Notes: a model not told the origin generated them from the letters alone. A stretch of DNA of 61,708 nucleotides from Rhodocyclales bacterium (GCA_028292505.1 JAQGMF010000007.1:1-61708); one strand, 5' to 3'; shown: positions 22,272-31,862, counted from the first letter of the stretch. A program made the numbers and translations.

Positions 22272-22466
22272 ATGACCAAGCTGCTGACCGCCCTGATCGC
22301 TGGCGCCTTCATTTCTTCCGCTGCTTTCGCTGCTAGCGCACCGGCGGCTTCGCCTGCTCCTGCTGCTATGGCTGCTTCGTCGTCGGCTGCTCCGATGGCA
22401 AAGAAGGCAAAGAAGGCTAAGAAGGCTAAGAAGTCCGCTTCGTCTTCTTCCGCAATGGCCAAGTAA
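22272..22466 (+). CDS. Small exported Ala/Lys-rich protein
   Basis: 64 residues. A signal peptide (MTKLLTALIAGAFISSAAFA) precedes a mature peptide made of Ala/Ser/Pro and then four KKAK-like steps (MAKKAKKAKKAKKS). AAAGGAAACG lies before the start and a perfect terminator follows. Such peptides are frequent in Burkholderiales; the basic tail could bind DNA, polyphosphate or acidic envelope polymers. No function is established. Confidence 0.7.
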   Translation: MTKLLTALIAGAFISSAAFAASAPAASPAPAAMAASSSAAPMAKKAKKAKKAKKSASSSSAMAK

Positions 22467-22480
22467 TACTCCGGTCGTTC

Positions 22481-22522
22481 AAGTAAAACGGCGCGCAGCC
22501 TTGGCTGCGCGCCGTTTTACTT
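22481..22522. terminator. Bidirectional intrinsic terminator
   Basis: A perfect 20-base inverted repeat (AAGTAAAACGGCGCGCAGCC and its complement) with a TT loop. A-rich and T-rich ends make it active in both directions, so it ends the small Ala/Lys gene and, from the other side, the flagellar operon after flgJ. Confidence 0.93.
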
Positions 22523-22559
22523 TGTGGCGTCCGAATAGCGGCTAGCGTTCGGAGGCAAA

Positions 22560-23474
22560 TCAGCGCGCGCTGGCGAGCAGGCTGTGCCTGAGCGTATTGC
22601 CGTTGATGAGCCGGGTTAGTTTGTCGGCATAAGCAGGGTCGGTGGCATACCCGCCCGCCTGCAAGGCCTTGGCAAAGCTCGATGCCTCGCCCTGCCCCAT
22701 GGCGGCGGCATAGCGCGGCGATTGCTGAACGAGGTGCGCATAGTCCTGGAACGCCTCGGCATACGAGCCATAAGCACGGAAACGCTCGGTGCGCGTCTGT
22801 GCCACGCCGTTGTCATACTCCGCTGTTTGCGCGTCGACCGTCGCACCACTCCAGCCTTTGCCCGCTTTGATGTTGAACAGGTTGTAGGTCGGCCGGCCAT
22901 CTGCCGTGCGCAGTTCGGATTTACCCCAGCCGGTTTCGAGCGCAGCCTGCGCGACGAGAAAATGCGCGGGCACACCAAGACTTTGCGCAGCTTCTGTCGC
23001 CTGTGGCATGAGCGCGTCAACAAAACGTTGCGGATCGCCACTGCTTGTCGAAGCGCCACTCACTGCAGATGGCACGGAGGACGACACGCCATCAGGCAAG
23101 TTTGGCAGCGTCACGCTCGCTTTGGCAGGCAACGGTGGTAAGTTTGGCGGCGTCGCCTGTCCATCGGCTGGCATCGACAAGCCCGCCTGCCGCATCAGTT
23201 GCTTCTCTAGCGCAGCGGCCAGCCCAACGCCGCCACGTTGCGCCAGTACGGCGGCCATCTGCTGGTCACCCATCTCTTCGTAGAAGCGCGTGGAATCGCT
23301 GTCGAGCATGCCGTCCTTCGGCACCGTATCGCGCAGCGATTTAAGCACGAGTTGCAGGAACACTCCCTCGAATTGCTTGGCCGTGGCCTTGATCGCCTCC
23401 GGCGAATTGTCGTGCGCTGAGCGCTTGAGCGCGCTCAGCGCGTTGACGTCGAGCGTGTTGATCTGGTCGATCAT
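22560..23474 (-). CDS. flgJ: Flagellar rod-assembly protein / peptidoglycan hydrolase FlgJ
   Basis: 304 residues. The N-terminal rod-binding domain (ATAKQFEGVFLQLVLKSLRD, GDQQMAAVLAQRGGVGLA) is followed by a Pro/Ser linker and a C-terminal glucosaminidase domain (AQAALETGWGKSE with the catalytic Glu, PTYNLFNIKAG). It cuts peptidoglycan locally so the rod can pass. Dual-domain form as in beta- and gammaproteobacteria. Last gene of the flgB-J operon. Confidence 0.95.
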   Translation of the reverse strand: MIDQINTLDVNALSALKRSAHDNSPEAIKATAKQFEGVFLQLVLKSLRDTVPKDGMLDSDSTRFYEEMGDQQMAAVLAQRGGVGLAAALEKQLMRQAGLSMPADGQATPPNLPPLPAKASVTLPNLPDGVSSSVPSAVSGASTSSGDPQRFVDALMPQATEAAQSLGVPAHFLVAQAALETGWGKSELRTADGRPTYNLFNIKAGKGWSGATVDAQTAEYDNGVAQTRTERFRAYGSYAEAFQDYAHLVQQSPRYAAAMGQGEASSFAKALQAGGYATDPAYADKLTRLINGNTLRHSLLASAR

Positions 23475-23505
23475 ATTTTTCGTGAGGCGTGATTGCGTTC
23501 GATTT

Positions 23506-24624
23506 TCAAATCACTTCCAGCTCAGCGCGCAAGGCACCGGCGGCCTTCATCGCCTGCAGAATGTTGATGAGATCGAGCGGATTGGCGCCGACCGAATTGA
23601 GCGCCTTAACGATGTCGGCGAGATTGGCGCCGACCGGGAAGCGCACCAGTCCACCGCCACCTTGTTTGATATCGACACTCCCGTTCTCCGTCACGGTCGT
23701 CTGCCCACCGGACAATGCATTGGGTTGGCTGACCTGCGGATTGGCACTCACCGACACGGAAAGATTGCCGTGCGCCACTGCGCATTCTTGCAGCGTGACA
23801 GCCTGATTCATGACCACCGAGCCGGTACGGGAATTGACGATGACGCGCGCCGCGCCCGCCAGCGGCGTTACTTCAAGATTCTCGATGCGTCCCAGAAATG
23901 CCACGCGCTCGTATGCCGTAGCGGGCGCACGCACCTGGATGCGACGACCATCGACAGGCCACGCCGTGCCCGCAACGTTGGCCTGGTTGATGACATCGGC
24001 AACACGCTGCGCCGTGCCGAAATCGGACGCGCTCAATTCGTAGGTGATGGTGTCTTCCTGGCCGACCTGCATCGGCACGGCACGCTCGACAGACGCGCCT
24101 GCGGGAATTCTGCCGGCCGACAGATGATTGACGACGACACTCGCGCCACCCGCTTGGCCGCCTGCACCGCCGACGATGATGCTGCCTTGCGCGACCGCAT
24201 AGACCTGTCCGTCCGCGCCTTTGAGCGGCGTCATCAGCAGCGTGCCGCCCTTGATGCTCTTGGCATTAGCCATCGACGAGACGGTGACATCGAATTGCTG
24301 GCCTGGCTGCGCAAACGGCGGCAATAGCATGGTAACCATGACGGCCGCGACATTCTTGAGTTGCAGGGAAGTGCCGGGCGGAATGCTGACGCCCATATTG
24401 CCCAGCATATTGATCAGGCTCTGCGTGGTGAAAGGCGCCTGCGTGGTCTGATCGCCCGTGCCATCGAGGCCGACGACGATGCCATAGCCGACCAGCTGAT
24501 TGCTGCGCACGCCAGCGACGGTAGCGATGTCCTTTATGCGCTCAGCATGGGCCAGCGACATTGCACAAACGCACAGGGACAGCACGCAGAACATCCACAC
24601 ACACATCTGGGTCGTACGTCTCAT
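23506..24624 (-). CDS. flgI: Flagellar P-ring protein FlgI
   Basis: 372 residues with a signal peptide ending near AHA-ERIKD. Typical segments: IKDIATVAGVRSNQLVGYGI, GLDGTGDQT, LKNVAAVMVTMLLPPF, ARVIVNSRTGSVVMNQAV and LVRFPVGANLADIVKALNSV. Forms the periplasmic P ring around the rod. Start at 24624; in-frame ATGs at codons 7 and 11 are alternatives within the signal region. Confidence 0.96.
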   Translation of the reverse strand: MRRTTQMCVWMFCVLSLCVCAMSLAHAERIKDIATVAGVRSNQLVGYGIVVGLDGTGDQTTQAPFTTQSLINMLGNMGVSIPPGTSLQLKNVAAVMVTMLLPPFAQPGQQFDVTVSSMANAKSIKGGTLLMTPLKGADGQVYAVAQGSIIVGGAGGQAGGASVVVNHLSAGRIPAGASVERAVPMQVGQEDTITYELSASDFGTAQRVADVINQANVAGTAWPVDGRRIQVRAPATAYERVAFLGRIENLEVTPLAGAARVIVNSRTGSVVMNQAVTLQECAVAHGNLSVSVSANPQVSQPNALSGGQTTVTENGSVDIKQGGGGLVRFPVGANLADIVKALNSVGANPLDLINILQAMKAAGALRAELEVI

Positions 24625-24683
24625 TTTTCCACCTGCTCAATGCTGCTTTCAAACACCTGCTGGCGGATCGACGGATACGACGC

Positions 24684-25364
24684 TCAGAACGGCAGGATGT
24701 TCATGAAGATGCGCTGCATCCAGCCCATGGTCTGAGCTTCATCGATGTAGCCACTTCCCTTGTACTCGACCCGTGCATCGGCCACTTGAACCGACTGCAC
24801 GGTATTGGAGGTTGTCACATAGTTGGGATTGACGACGCCCGAAAAACGGATGAATTCCTGCCCTTGATTGATGGCTACCTGTTTCTCGCCCGACACCAGC
24901 AGGTTGCCATTGGCATAAACCTCGATCACGGTGACGGTGATCGTGCCGGTGAAAGTATTGTTGGCAGCCGATGCGCCCTTGCCGGTGAAGGAAGTGTCGT
25001 CCTTGGCACCAACCGATAGCGGCTCGAGGAACTTGCCGGGCACGCCGGCCAGCGAGGAGATACCGACCGATGTACTGCCGCCGCGTGTGGCGTTGCTGTT
25101 GGCGCTCTTGCTGGCCTGCGTCTTCTCGACAATGTTGACGGTCAAGGTATCGCCCACCAGACGTGCGCGACGGTCCTCGAAAATCGGTCGCGTGGCCGCG
25201 CCGTAAATCGAGCCGTTGGAAGACTGCACCATTGGCGCCGGTTCGGGACGTGCCGTCATCGGTTGATGCACGGAGGTCGGCGTGGTCATCAAGCTGCATG
25301 CCGATAGCATCGTCACCAGTGCAGCAGGAAGACAACGCAAAGCGTGGCGAGAGGAACGGGTCAT
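24684..25364 (-). CDS. flgH: Flagellar L-ring lipoprotein FlgH
   Basis: 226 residues. The N-terminus has a lipobox-type end (VTMLSACSLM). The mature part has YGAATRPIFEDRRARLVGDT, LTVNIVEKTQASKSAN and the late VVNPNYVTTSNTVQSVQVAD with ARVEYKGSGYIDEAQTMGWM, all typical FlgH. Builds the outer-membrane L ring. Follows flgG by about 20 bases. Confidence 0.95.
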   Translation of the reverse strand: MTRSSRHALRCLPAALVTMLSACSLMTTPTSVHQPMTARPEPAPMVQSSNGSIYGAATRPIFEDRRARLVGDTLTVNIVEKTQASKSANSNATRGGSTSVGISSLAGVPGKFLEPLSVGAKDDTSFTGKGASAANNTFTGTITVTVIEVYANGNLLVSGEKQVAINQGQEFIRFSGVVNPNYVTTSNTVQSVQVADARVEYKGSGYIDEAQTMGWMQRIFMNILPF

Positions 25365-25383
25365 TTCAGTTCACGCTTTCCAA

Positions 25384-26166
25384 TCAGAGCTGCGCCAGAC
25401 TGCTGAGCATCTGGTCGGCCGTGGTCACGACCTTGGAGTTGAATTCGTAGGCGCGCTGCGTCTGGATCATGTTGACCAGCTCTTCGGCGACGTTGACGTT
25501 GGAGGTCTCGACAAAGCCCTGATTGATCGTGCCCGCGCCGCTGGTGCCCGGCGTGACGGGCGTCGCCGTGCCGCTGGACGATGTCTCAAGGAAAAGATTC
25601 TCGCCGACGCTCTGCAGGCCGCCCGGATTGACGAAGGTCGCGACCTGCAGACTGCCCACCTGCGTCGAGCCCGTGCTGCCCGGTTGCGTGACGCTCACCG
25701 TGCCGTCCTTACCGATGGTGACAGACAAGGCGTCGGCTGGAATGGTGATCGAAGGCTGTACTGGATTGCCCGCAGACGTCACCAGCTGACCTTGCGAATC
25801 CTGCTGGAATGAGCCGTCGCGCGTGTAGCCGGCGGTGCCATCGGGCAGCAGAACCTGGAAGAAGCCTGAGCCCTGAATGGCGAGATCGAAGTTGTTGCTG
25901 GTCTGCTGCAGATTGCCCTGCGCCTGGTTGCGCACCGTCGCCACCGGGCGCACGCCGGTACCGACCTGCAAGCCTGAAGGAATGGTGGTGGTCTGTGAGC
26001 TTTGCGCGCCGGGCTGGCGCAGGTTTTGGTAAAGCAGATCCTCGAACACCGCGCGGGCACGCTTGAAACCATTGGTTGCCGTGTTGGCAAGATTATTGGA
26101 TATGACGTCCAGTTGCAGTTGCTGGGCATCGAGACCAGTTCGGGCAACCCACAGGGCGTTAATCAT
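25384..26166 (-). CDS. flgG: Flagellar distal rod protein FlgG
   Basis: 260 residues, the normal length. Starts [20 protein letters not shown] with the flagellar rod-family motif [20 protein letters not shown], then [13 protein letters not shown], and ends in [20 protein letters not shown] with the rod C-terminal motif. Forms the distal rod between flgF and the hook. Confidence 0.97.
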   Translation of the reverse strand: MINALWVARTGLDAQQLQLDVISNNLANTATNGFKRARAVFEDLLYQNLRQPGAQSSQTTTIPSGLQVGTGVRPVATVRNQAQGNLQQTSNNFDLAIQGSGFFQVLLPDGTAGYTRDGSFQQDSQGQLVTSAGNPVQPSITIPADALSVTIGKDGTVSVTQPGSTGSTQVGSLQVATFVNPGGLQSVGENLFLETSSSGTATPVTPGTSGAGTINQGFVETSNVNVAEELVNMIQTQRAYEFNSKVVTTADQMLSSLAQL

Positions 26167-26193
26167 TTCGCATATCCTTTCGTTTGTCTCTTA

Positions 26194-26931
26194 TCAGCGA
26201 TCGATGATCGTTGTTGCGGCTTTGTCGTTCTCTTGCGCGGTCTCCAGCATCTTCGTCTGCATCTGGAATTGACGCGACAAGGACACCATATTGACCATCT
26301 GCTCGACCACGCTGACGTTGCTGCCCTCGACGAAGCCGACGGCAACTTTCACGTTTTCGTCTTGTTGGGCCGGCGTGCCGTTCGTGGTGCGGAACAGGCC
26401 GTCCTCGCCCCGGCGCAAATCCGTTTCTGCCGGATTGACCAGTTTGAGGCGGCCCACCGCGTTGGCTGCGTTTCTCAGCCCTGTTGTAGGCGTCGCCGTA
26501 ATCGTGCCGTCACTTGCGATCTCGATGCCATTGTCCGGCGGAATCGTAATTGATCCGGAATCCCCGACCACCGCCAGACCGGTGTTGGTGCGCAATACGC
26601 CATTGGCATCAACGGTGAAACTGCCATTGCGTGTGTAGGCTTCCTTGCCGTCCGGCGTCTGCACGACGAACATGCCATCGCCATGAATGGCGACATCGTA
26701 GGGGCTGTCCGTCTTGATCATCGGCCCCGAACGGAAGTCCGTCGCTACGCTGTCGTCCACCACGAAGGCGCGCGTCGGCGAAGCGGGCGACTGCACATTG
26801 ACGGCGCGAAACCTGTGCATCTCGGCGCGAAAACCACTGGTCGACGCATTCGCAAGATTGTTGGCGACGGCAGTCTGCTGCCCCATCGTCGCCTTTGCCC
26901 CGCTCATCGCCGTGTAGATCAGTCTGTCCAT
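26194..26931 (-). CDS. flgF: Flagellar proximal rod protein FlgF
   Basis: 245 residues. MDRLIYTAMSGAKATMGQQT and AVANNLANASTSGFRAEMHR at the N-terminus, DVAIHGDGMFVVQTPDGKEA in the middle, EGSNVSVVEQMVNMVSLSRQ and QFQMQTKMLETAQENDKAAT at the C-terminus. Part of the proximal rod. Leads into flgG with a short gap. Confidence 0.96.
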   Translation of the reverse strand: MDRLIYTAMSGAKATMGQQTAVANNLANASTSGFRAEMHRFRAVNVQSPASPTRAFVVDDSVATDFRSGPMIKTDSPYDVAIHGDGMFVVQTPDGKEAYTRNGSFTVDANGVLRTNTGLAVVGDSGSITIPPDNGIEIASDGTITATPTTGLRNAANAVGRLKLVNPAETDLRRGEDGLFRTTNGTPAQQDENVKVAVGFVEGSNVSVVEQMVNMVSLSRQFQMQTKMLETAQENDKAATTIIDR

Positions 26932-27000
26932 GATTTTCGATCAATGACAATTGGATATAAATAACTGGGTCACTCGTGCGCGAGCACTTATGCCCTAGCC

Positions 27001-28260
27001 TTAGCGGAGATTCACCAGGGTCTGCATCACCTGATCTTCGGTCTTGATCGATTGCGCGTTCGCCTGGTAATTGCGCTGCTGGGTGATCATGCTCACCAGC
27101 TCGGCAGTCAGGTCGACGTTCGACTCTTCGACCGCACCCGCCTGCAACAGGCCACGCTTACCGATGCCTGGCGCACCGAGCTGTGCGGCGCCCGATTCGG
27201 CGGATTCCGCCCAGAAATTGCTGCCGATCGACAACAGGCCGTTGGGGCTGGCAAAAGTGGCCAGCGCAACGGTGGCGATGTCGGTGGTCTGGCCGTTGGA
27301 GTAACGACCCTGTATGACACCGTCCTTACTGACGGTGATGCCCGACAGCGTGCCGGGCGCAAAACCATCCTGCGTCTGCGACGTAACATTGAAGGTGCTG
27401 CCGTACTGCGTACTGCCGACCAAGCTGATGGGGAAAGCCAGCGGGGTGGTTGCGCCCGTCGCCACCGCAAAACTGGCCGGGATGGTGAAAGTACCAACCG
27501 CCGAGGTGCCGACCAAGGTGCCGGCACTATTGAATTCCATCTTGTTCGCCACCGCGCTCGGCACGCCGTTGTCGATGGACTTGTACACGTCCCAGCGCGT
27601 GGTAGCGCCTGCCAGGGCCGGCGCGGTCGCGCTGCGCACGAAGTACATGGTAACGGCATGCGGATTGCCCAAGCTGTCGTAAGCCGTCGTCGCGGTCGAC
27701 GAGTTGTAGGTCTTGGTATTGGTGTAATCGAAGGGAGTGATGGCCGGCGTGACATCGCGCGAATCGAGGTTCGTGCCGATGCTCATGGTGGTCGTGGGCG
27801 CTGGCGCGCCGGTCAGCGAACTATTGCTGGCGGAGAGCTGGATCGGCGAGGCCGTTGTCGAACCGCCCCCAGGCAGGAAACCCATCAATTTGTAGCCGGT
27901 GGCGTTGACGACGAAGCCCTTCGCATCGACATCGAATTGCCCGTTGCGGCTGTACGCGGTCACCGACGCATCCGGCGACTGCACGATGAAGAAGCCATCG
28001 CCGTTGATGGCAATGTCCAACGGATTGTCGGTCGGCGTGATATTGCCTTGCGTAAATTGCTGCGAGACCTGGTTCAACGCCGTACCGATACCTATCTGCA
28101 CGCCTGCCGCCGCCCCATTAAGCGCTGCCGCAAAAACGTCGCCGAACTGCGCGGCCGAGGTTTTGTAACCGATCGTGCTGCCGTTGGAGACGTTGTTGCT
28201 GATGACGTCCAGCGCCTTGGAAGCCGCATTGAGACCGGATAGACCTTGTTGGAATGCCAT
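27001..28260 (-). CDS. flgE: Flagellar hook protein FlgE
   Basis: 419 residues. N-terminal MAFQQGLSGLNAASKALDVI and SNNVSNGSTIGYKTSAAQFG, the central hook domains with FDYTNTKTYNSSTATTAYDS, and the C-terminal EESNVDLTAELVSMITQQRN and YQANAQSIKTEDQVMQTLVN. Polymerises into the hook on FlgD scaffold. The length is in the usual range for the family. Confidence 0.97.
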   Translation of the reverse strand: MAFQQGLSGLNAASKALDVISNNVSNGSTIGYKTSAAQFGDVFAAALNGAAAGVQIGIGTALNQVSQQFTQGNITPTDNPLDIAINGDGFFIVQSPDASVTAYSRNGQFDVDAKGFVVNATGYKLMGFLPGGGSTTASPIQLSASNSSLTGAPAPTTTMSIGTNLDSRDVTPAITPFDYTNTKTYNSSTATTAYDSLGNPHAVTMYFVRSATAPALAGATTRWDVYKSIDNGVPSAVANKMEFNSAGTLVGTSAVGTFTIPASFAVATGATTPLAFPISLVGSTQYGSTFNVTSQTQDGFAPGTLSGITVSKDGVIQGRYSNGQTTDIATVALATFASPNGLLSIGSNFWAESAESGAAQLGAPGIGKRGLLQAGAVEESNVDLTAELVSMITQQRNYQANAQSIKTEDQVMQTLVNLR

Positions 28261-28278
28261 GTTATTGCTCCCGACTAA

Positions 28279-28959
28279 CTAGATGATGCTACGGATATCG
28301 GACAGGCCCAGCTTGCTGAAGCGGCCCGCGTTGATGCTGACGCCCGAATCCCCATTTGCGACGCTGGTCACGGTGGCCATCTCCTCCGCAGTGGAAGTGA
28401 TCGAATCCGTGCCCTTGCTTGCGGTAATCGTCATCGTGTATTTGCCGTCGGCGGCGACCGAGCCATTAGTCGTCGTACCGTCCCAGGCGAAACTGTGGAT
28501 GCCCGAATCCTGATTGCTCAGCACCTCATTTGCCACTTCGACGTTGTTGCCGTCGCGGATGGATATGCTGACCTTGTCTGCGGGCGCGGACAGATTGAAA
28601 CCGCCTACCGCATAGCCGCTCTGCAGATTCATCTGGTTGCCATCGACCAGGATCTGCTGGCCGACGAGCGCTGCCGCCTGCAGCGTCTGGCTGCTCTGGT
28701 AGCTGCTCATCAGGGTCTTCATGGTCGCATTGAGCTGCGTGATGCCATCGACGGTGCTGATCTGCGCAAGCTGTGACGTCGTCTGCGCGCTGTCCACCGG
28801 ATTGGTCGGATCCTGGTTCTTCAGCTGCGCCGTCAGCAAGGTCAGGAAGCGCGACTGGGCGTCGTCCGTCTTGCTGGTTGTCTTGGTCGTCGTCGGATTG
28901 GTCAGTGACTGATAGACCGAACTCGTCGCGCTGGTATCCGTTGTGGAACTGACTGTCAT
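28279..28959 (-). CDS. flgD: Flagellar hook-capping/assembly protein FlgD
   Basis: 226 residues. The N-terminal capping part has SRFLTLLTAQLKNQDPTNPV and DSAQTTSQLAQISTVDGITQ; the C-terminal FlgD Ig-like/tudor-like domains include VGGFNLSAPADKVSISIRDG. The first ~30 residues are Ser/Thr-rich and variable. It caps the growing hook and is lost when the filament starts. Confidence 0.95.
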   Translation of the reverse strand: MTVSSTTDTSATSSVYQSLTNPTTTKTTSKTDDAQSRFLTLLTAQLKNQDPTNPVDSAQTTSQLAQISTVDGITQLNATMKTLMSSYQSSQTLQAAALVGQQILVDGNQMNLQSGYAVGGFNLSAPADKVSISIRDGNNVEVANEVLSNQDSGIHSFAWDGTTTNGSVAADGKYTMTITASKGTDSITSTAEEMATVTSVANGDSGVSINAGRFSKLGLSDIRSII

Positions 28960-29005
28960 GACATCATCCTCTTTCCTGGTCCTGCTATTGAGCCCTGCGG
29001 TTTGA

Positions 29006-29413
29006 CTACTGGCCGATCGTCAGGGTTTTCTGCAAAAGCGTTTTGGCCGTATTCATCATTTCAACATTGGTCTGATATGAGCGTGATGCTGATATCATAT
29101 TCGTCATCTCTTCCACGACATCCACGTTCGGCATCGACACATAGCCTTCCGCGCTCGCGGCTGGATTCTTCGGGTCATACACCATGCGTAGCGGCGCGGC
29201 GCTTTCGACCACCTGCGCAACCTGCACGCCTTGGGCGTAAGGATTGTTGCCCATTTGCTGCGCCTGAAACACCACCTGCTTGGCGCGATACGGTTTGCCA
29301 TCCGGCCCGGCTATGCTTTCGGCATTGGCCAGGTTGCTGGCCGTCGTGTTGAGGCGCCTGGACTGGGCCTGCATCGCAGAACCGGCAATTCCGAAGACAT
29401 CGAGCATGCTCAT
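29006..29413 (-). CDS. flgC: Flagellar proximal rod protein FlgC
   Basis: 135 residues. [20 protein letters not shown] and [20 protein letters not shown], then [12 protein letters not shown], and the C-terminal [20 protein letters not shown] with [20 protein letters not shown]: complete FlgC signature. Lies between flgB and flgD with short gaps. Confidence 0.97.
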   Translation of the reverse strand: MSMLDVFGIAGSAMQAQSRRLNTTASNLANAESIAGPDGKPYRAKQVVFQAQQMGNNPYAQGVQVAQVVESAAPLRMVYDPKNPAASAEGYVSMPNVDVVEEMTNMISASRSYQTNVEMMNTAKTLLQKTLTIGQ

Positions 29414-29430
29414 GATGATTCTCCGGGCGC

Positions 29431-29835
29431 TCAGCTTTGGCCGGTCACGGCGGCCTGCATGCTCTTGAGCAAGCCGCTGATGAAGGTGAGACTCGCTTCA
29501 TACTGGAAGGTGTTCTCGGCCATCGCCGAGCGCTCCACATCCATGTCGACTGTGTTGCCATCCACGCTGGATTGCGTTTCGGGGCGATATTGCAATGACG
29601 GTGGCATCGCGATGCCGCTCGCCGCCATATGGCCCGATGCAGTCGTCGCCAGTGCCAGCGGCTGGCCGGCGCGCCCTTGCAGGGCGCCGTTGAGCGCGGC
29701 GCTGAAATTCATGTCGCGTGCCTTGTAGTTAGGCGTGTCGGCGTTGGCTATATTGGAGGCCAGCACCGATTGGCGCTGCGAACGCAAATTCAGCGCTGTC
29801 TGATGAAAGCTCAATACATCGTCGAGGCGGCTCAT
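29431..29835 (-). CDS. flgB: Flagellar proximal rod protein FlgB
   Basis: 134 residues from the ATG at 29835, which has GGAG nine bases upstream and gives the usual family N-terminus [20 protein letters not shown], followed by [20 protein letters not shown]. The end [20 protein letters not shown] is also typical. An in-frame ATG 44 codons upstream (29967) has an even better AGGAG site and would add a basic extension rich in Arg; I keep the family-length start. First gene of the rod/hook operon. Confidence 0.93.
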   Translation of the reverse strand: MSRLDDVLSFHQTALNLRSQRQSVLASNIANADTPNYKARDMNFSAALNGALQGRAGQPLALATTASGHMAASGIAMPPSLQYRPETQSSVDGNTVDMDVERSAMAENTFQYEASLTFISGLLKSMQAAVTGQS

Positions 29836-30256
29836 ACTTTGTTCTCCATCGCGGACACGGTACAGCTTGGTGGATGCTGCATTGACAGCAGACAGGGCCT
29901 GGCGAACACTCAATCGCACGAGGCGATTGAAACGTGTCAGCCGACTTTGTCTTTGTCTTGCGGTCATGTGCGTCTCCTGCTTACCGGCAAATCGCCGCGT
30001 ACCCGACACACACTTTGCAGCTTTCGTGCCAGCATCGTAATCGCCGCAAGCAGGCCGCATCGGGCCGAAAAAGCGGCAAAACGACCGGCTATCCGGCAGC
30101 GCCGCAAGCCGCACCGGCAAACATTGCCGGTCATGAAAACGGGATATGTGACAGGCTCGAAAGTGGGCGCATTTCACGGCTCTATTCTGCGTCTGTGTCG
30201 CTGCACACCGTGCTCAAATCATTAGATATCCGCGTAGCGCCATCACCTGTCCACCC
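29836..30256. other. flgB-flgA divergent intergenic region
   Basis: 421 bases. It holds the sigma-54-type promoter for flgB (30016-30031, complement), a possible in-frame upstream start for flgB (29967) and, close to 30257, the flgA start region. I see no other gene; short open frames here have no coding character I trust. Confidence 0.6.
30016..30031 (-). promoter_or_regulatory. Sigma-54-type promoter for the flgB operon
   Basis: On the complement strand the sequence is TGGCACGAAAGCTGCA: -24 GG and -12 GC with the standard 10 bases between, one mismatch (C for T) to TGGCACG-N4-TTGCA. It points at flgB 180 bases away. Sigma-54 control of rod/hook genes is known in several proteobacteria, so the site is plausible, though not proof. 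Confidence 0.6.
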
Positions 30257-30958
30257 ATGAAGAAGAATGTCACCGTCCTGCTGTGCAGCTTGTCGTGTCT
30301 GTTGGCTGCGCAGTCCGCTGCGGTCGCCGCCAATGCGCAGAATGTCGTTACGACCGTGACGGCATTCCTGCTGGAACGTACCCACAACATACCTGGCAGC
30401 GTCGGCGTCACGGTCAAGGCGCCGGACGAACGACAGCTCAGCCTGGCAAGCTGCATGCAGTTCCAGGCCTTTCTGCCGCAGGGACAGCAGGCCTGGGGAC
30501 GCGTCACCGTCGGCGTGCGCTGCATCAGCGGGCCGAATGCCTCGCTGTATGTCAGCGCGATGGTCAAAGTCGATGGCAGCTACGTAAAGCTGACGCGGCC
30601 CGTATCGGGTGGTCAGACAATCGGTGAAGGCGATGTGCAGCTCGAACAGGGCGAGTTGACGGCCCACCCTTCCGACCTGGTGCTCACGCTGAAAGACGCC
30701 GTCGGTCAGACGGCCCGGCAGGCGCTATCGCCTGGTCAGCCCCTGCGCAACACCTACTTACAGCATGAAGGCGGCATACGCGCCGGCCAGTTGGTCAAAA
30801 TCGTGGCCAACGGCAACGGCTTCTCGGTAGTCAATCACGGCCGTGCGCTCAATGGTGCCATGCGCGGCGAACTCATCCGCGTGAAACTCGACGATGGCCG
30901 GGTGCTCAGTGGCATTGCCGGTGACGCAGGCGTGGTGGATGTCAGCAGCACGCGCTAG
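30257..30958 (+). CDS. flgA: Flagellar P-ring assembly chaperone FlgA
   Basis: 233 residues with a signal peptide (MKKNVTVLLCSLSCLLAAQS, cleavage near VAA). The mature SAF-like domain has GRVTVGVRC, YVKLTRPVSGGQTIGEGDV, ALSPGQPLRNTYLQ and RAGQLVKIVANGNGFSVVNH, then GRALNGAMRGELIRVKLDDG. Needed for FlgI ring assembly. Divergent from flgB as in other betaproteobacteria. Confidence 0.95.
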   Translation: MKKNVTVLLCSLSCLLAAQSAAVAANAQNVVTTVTAFLLERTHNIPGSVGVTVKAPDERQLSLASCMQFQAFLPQGQQAWGRVTVGVRCISGPNASLYVSAMVKVDGSYVKLTRPVSGGQTIGEGDVQLEQGELTAHPSDLVLTLKDAVGQTARQALSPGQPLRNTYLQHEGGIRAGQLVKIVANGNGFSVVNHGRALNGAMRGELIRVKLDDGRVLSGIAGDAGVVDVSSTR

Positions 30959-31073
30959 CGGCTCATTTCACCCGTTCGAACGATATTTTCAAGGCAAGTG
31001 CATCCGGCAGGCCGCGCGCGGCGTATCTCTGCGCATAGGCCTGTTCGTTCCATAATCCGGAGTACTGGCATCC

Positions 31074-31862
31074 ATGTATCAGGAAAACAGCCATGCAGGC
31101 ATTGGCAAGCATGATGACAATTTCATACTCGCTCATCAGGCCATGAACGGCGGCTCGAGTGCGCCGGACGAAGGTTCGATGCTCCTGCCCGCCGACGCGG
31201 CGGCCGAACAGGAGGAAGCTACCGAGCCGGGGCTGACACGCAATCCGCCGGCAGTCCAGGTGGTGCGCGAGAGCCAGCTGCAGGGCTGGATCGAACGCAT
31301 CACCCGTCAGGACGCAGCCGCGTTGAACGCACTCTACGAAGCCTGCGTGGGCCGCGTGTACGGACTGGCGCTACGCATCACGCGCAACGCGGAGCTTGCC
31401 GAAGAAGTGGCCGAAGATACTTTCTGGCAAGTGTGGCGCCAGGCGCCGCGTTTCGATGCGACGCGCGGCACTGCGCTCGCCTGGATTCTCACTATGACCC
31501 GCAGCCGCGCGCTCGATGCATTGCGCGCACGCGACCCGGCCATCGTTACCGAAGATGCCTGCGCCCTGCTCGATGCCAAAGGCGAAAGCGACGACAGCCC
31601 CGAAGATCTGCTCGACGCCGTGCAAAGCGAACATCGCCTGCACAGCGCGCTCGAACGACTCGACACGCAACCGCGCCAACTGATCGCATTGGCATTTTTC
31701 CGCGGCCTCACCCACGACGAAATCGCCTCGCATACAGGCATCCCGCTGGGCACCGTCAAATCCCACATTCGCCGTGGCCTCAACACACTGCGCAGCCTGC
31801 TCGGCGAGCCGCTCAGTGGATTCGGTTCCACTGGCATGTCCACGGATTCGGAGACACCATGA
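31074..31862 (+). CDS. ECF-family RNA polymerase sigma factor (SigK/RpoE-like)
   Basis: 262 residues. Region 2: DAAALNALYEACVGRVYGLA and ITRNAELAEEVAEDTFWQVW; region 4: ALERLDTQPRQLIALAFFRG and THDEIASHTGIPLGTVKSHI. An unusually long, Ala/Glu-rich N-terminal extension of ~70 residues precedes region 2; internal ATGs at 31143 and 31179 may be the true start. The stop overlaps the anti-sigma start (ATGATG). It is placed between flgA and flgMN, where most relatives have no sigma factor. Confidence 0.9.
   Translation: MYQENSHAGIGKHDDNFILAHQAMNGGSSAPDEGSMLLPADAAAEQEEATEPGLTRNPPAVQVVRESQLQGWIERITRQDAAALNALYEACVGRVYGLALRITRNAELAEEVAEDTFWQVWRQAPRFDATRGTALAWILTMTRSRALDALRARDPAIVTEDACALLDAKGESDDSPEDLLDAVQSEHRLHSALERLDTQPRQLIALAFFRGLTHDEIASHTGIPLGTVKSHIRRGLNTLRSLLGEPLSGFGSTGMSTDSETP

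Noticed and set aside
27052..28242. 396-codon plus-strand frame opposite flgE
   Set aside because: It overlaps the whole of flgE, has Arg/Gly-rich shadow composition and no recognisable domain.
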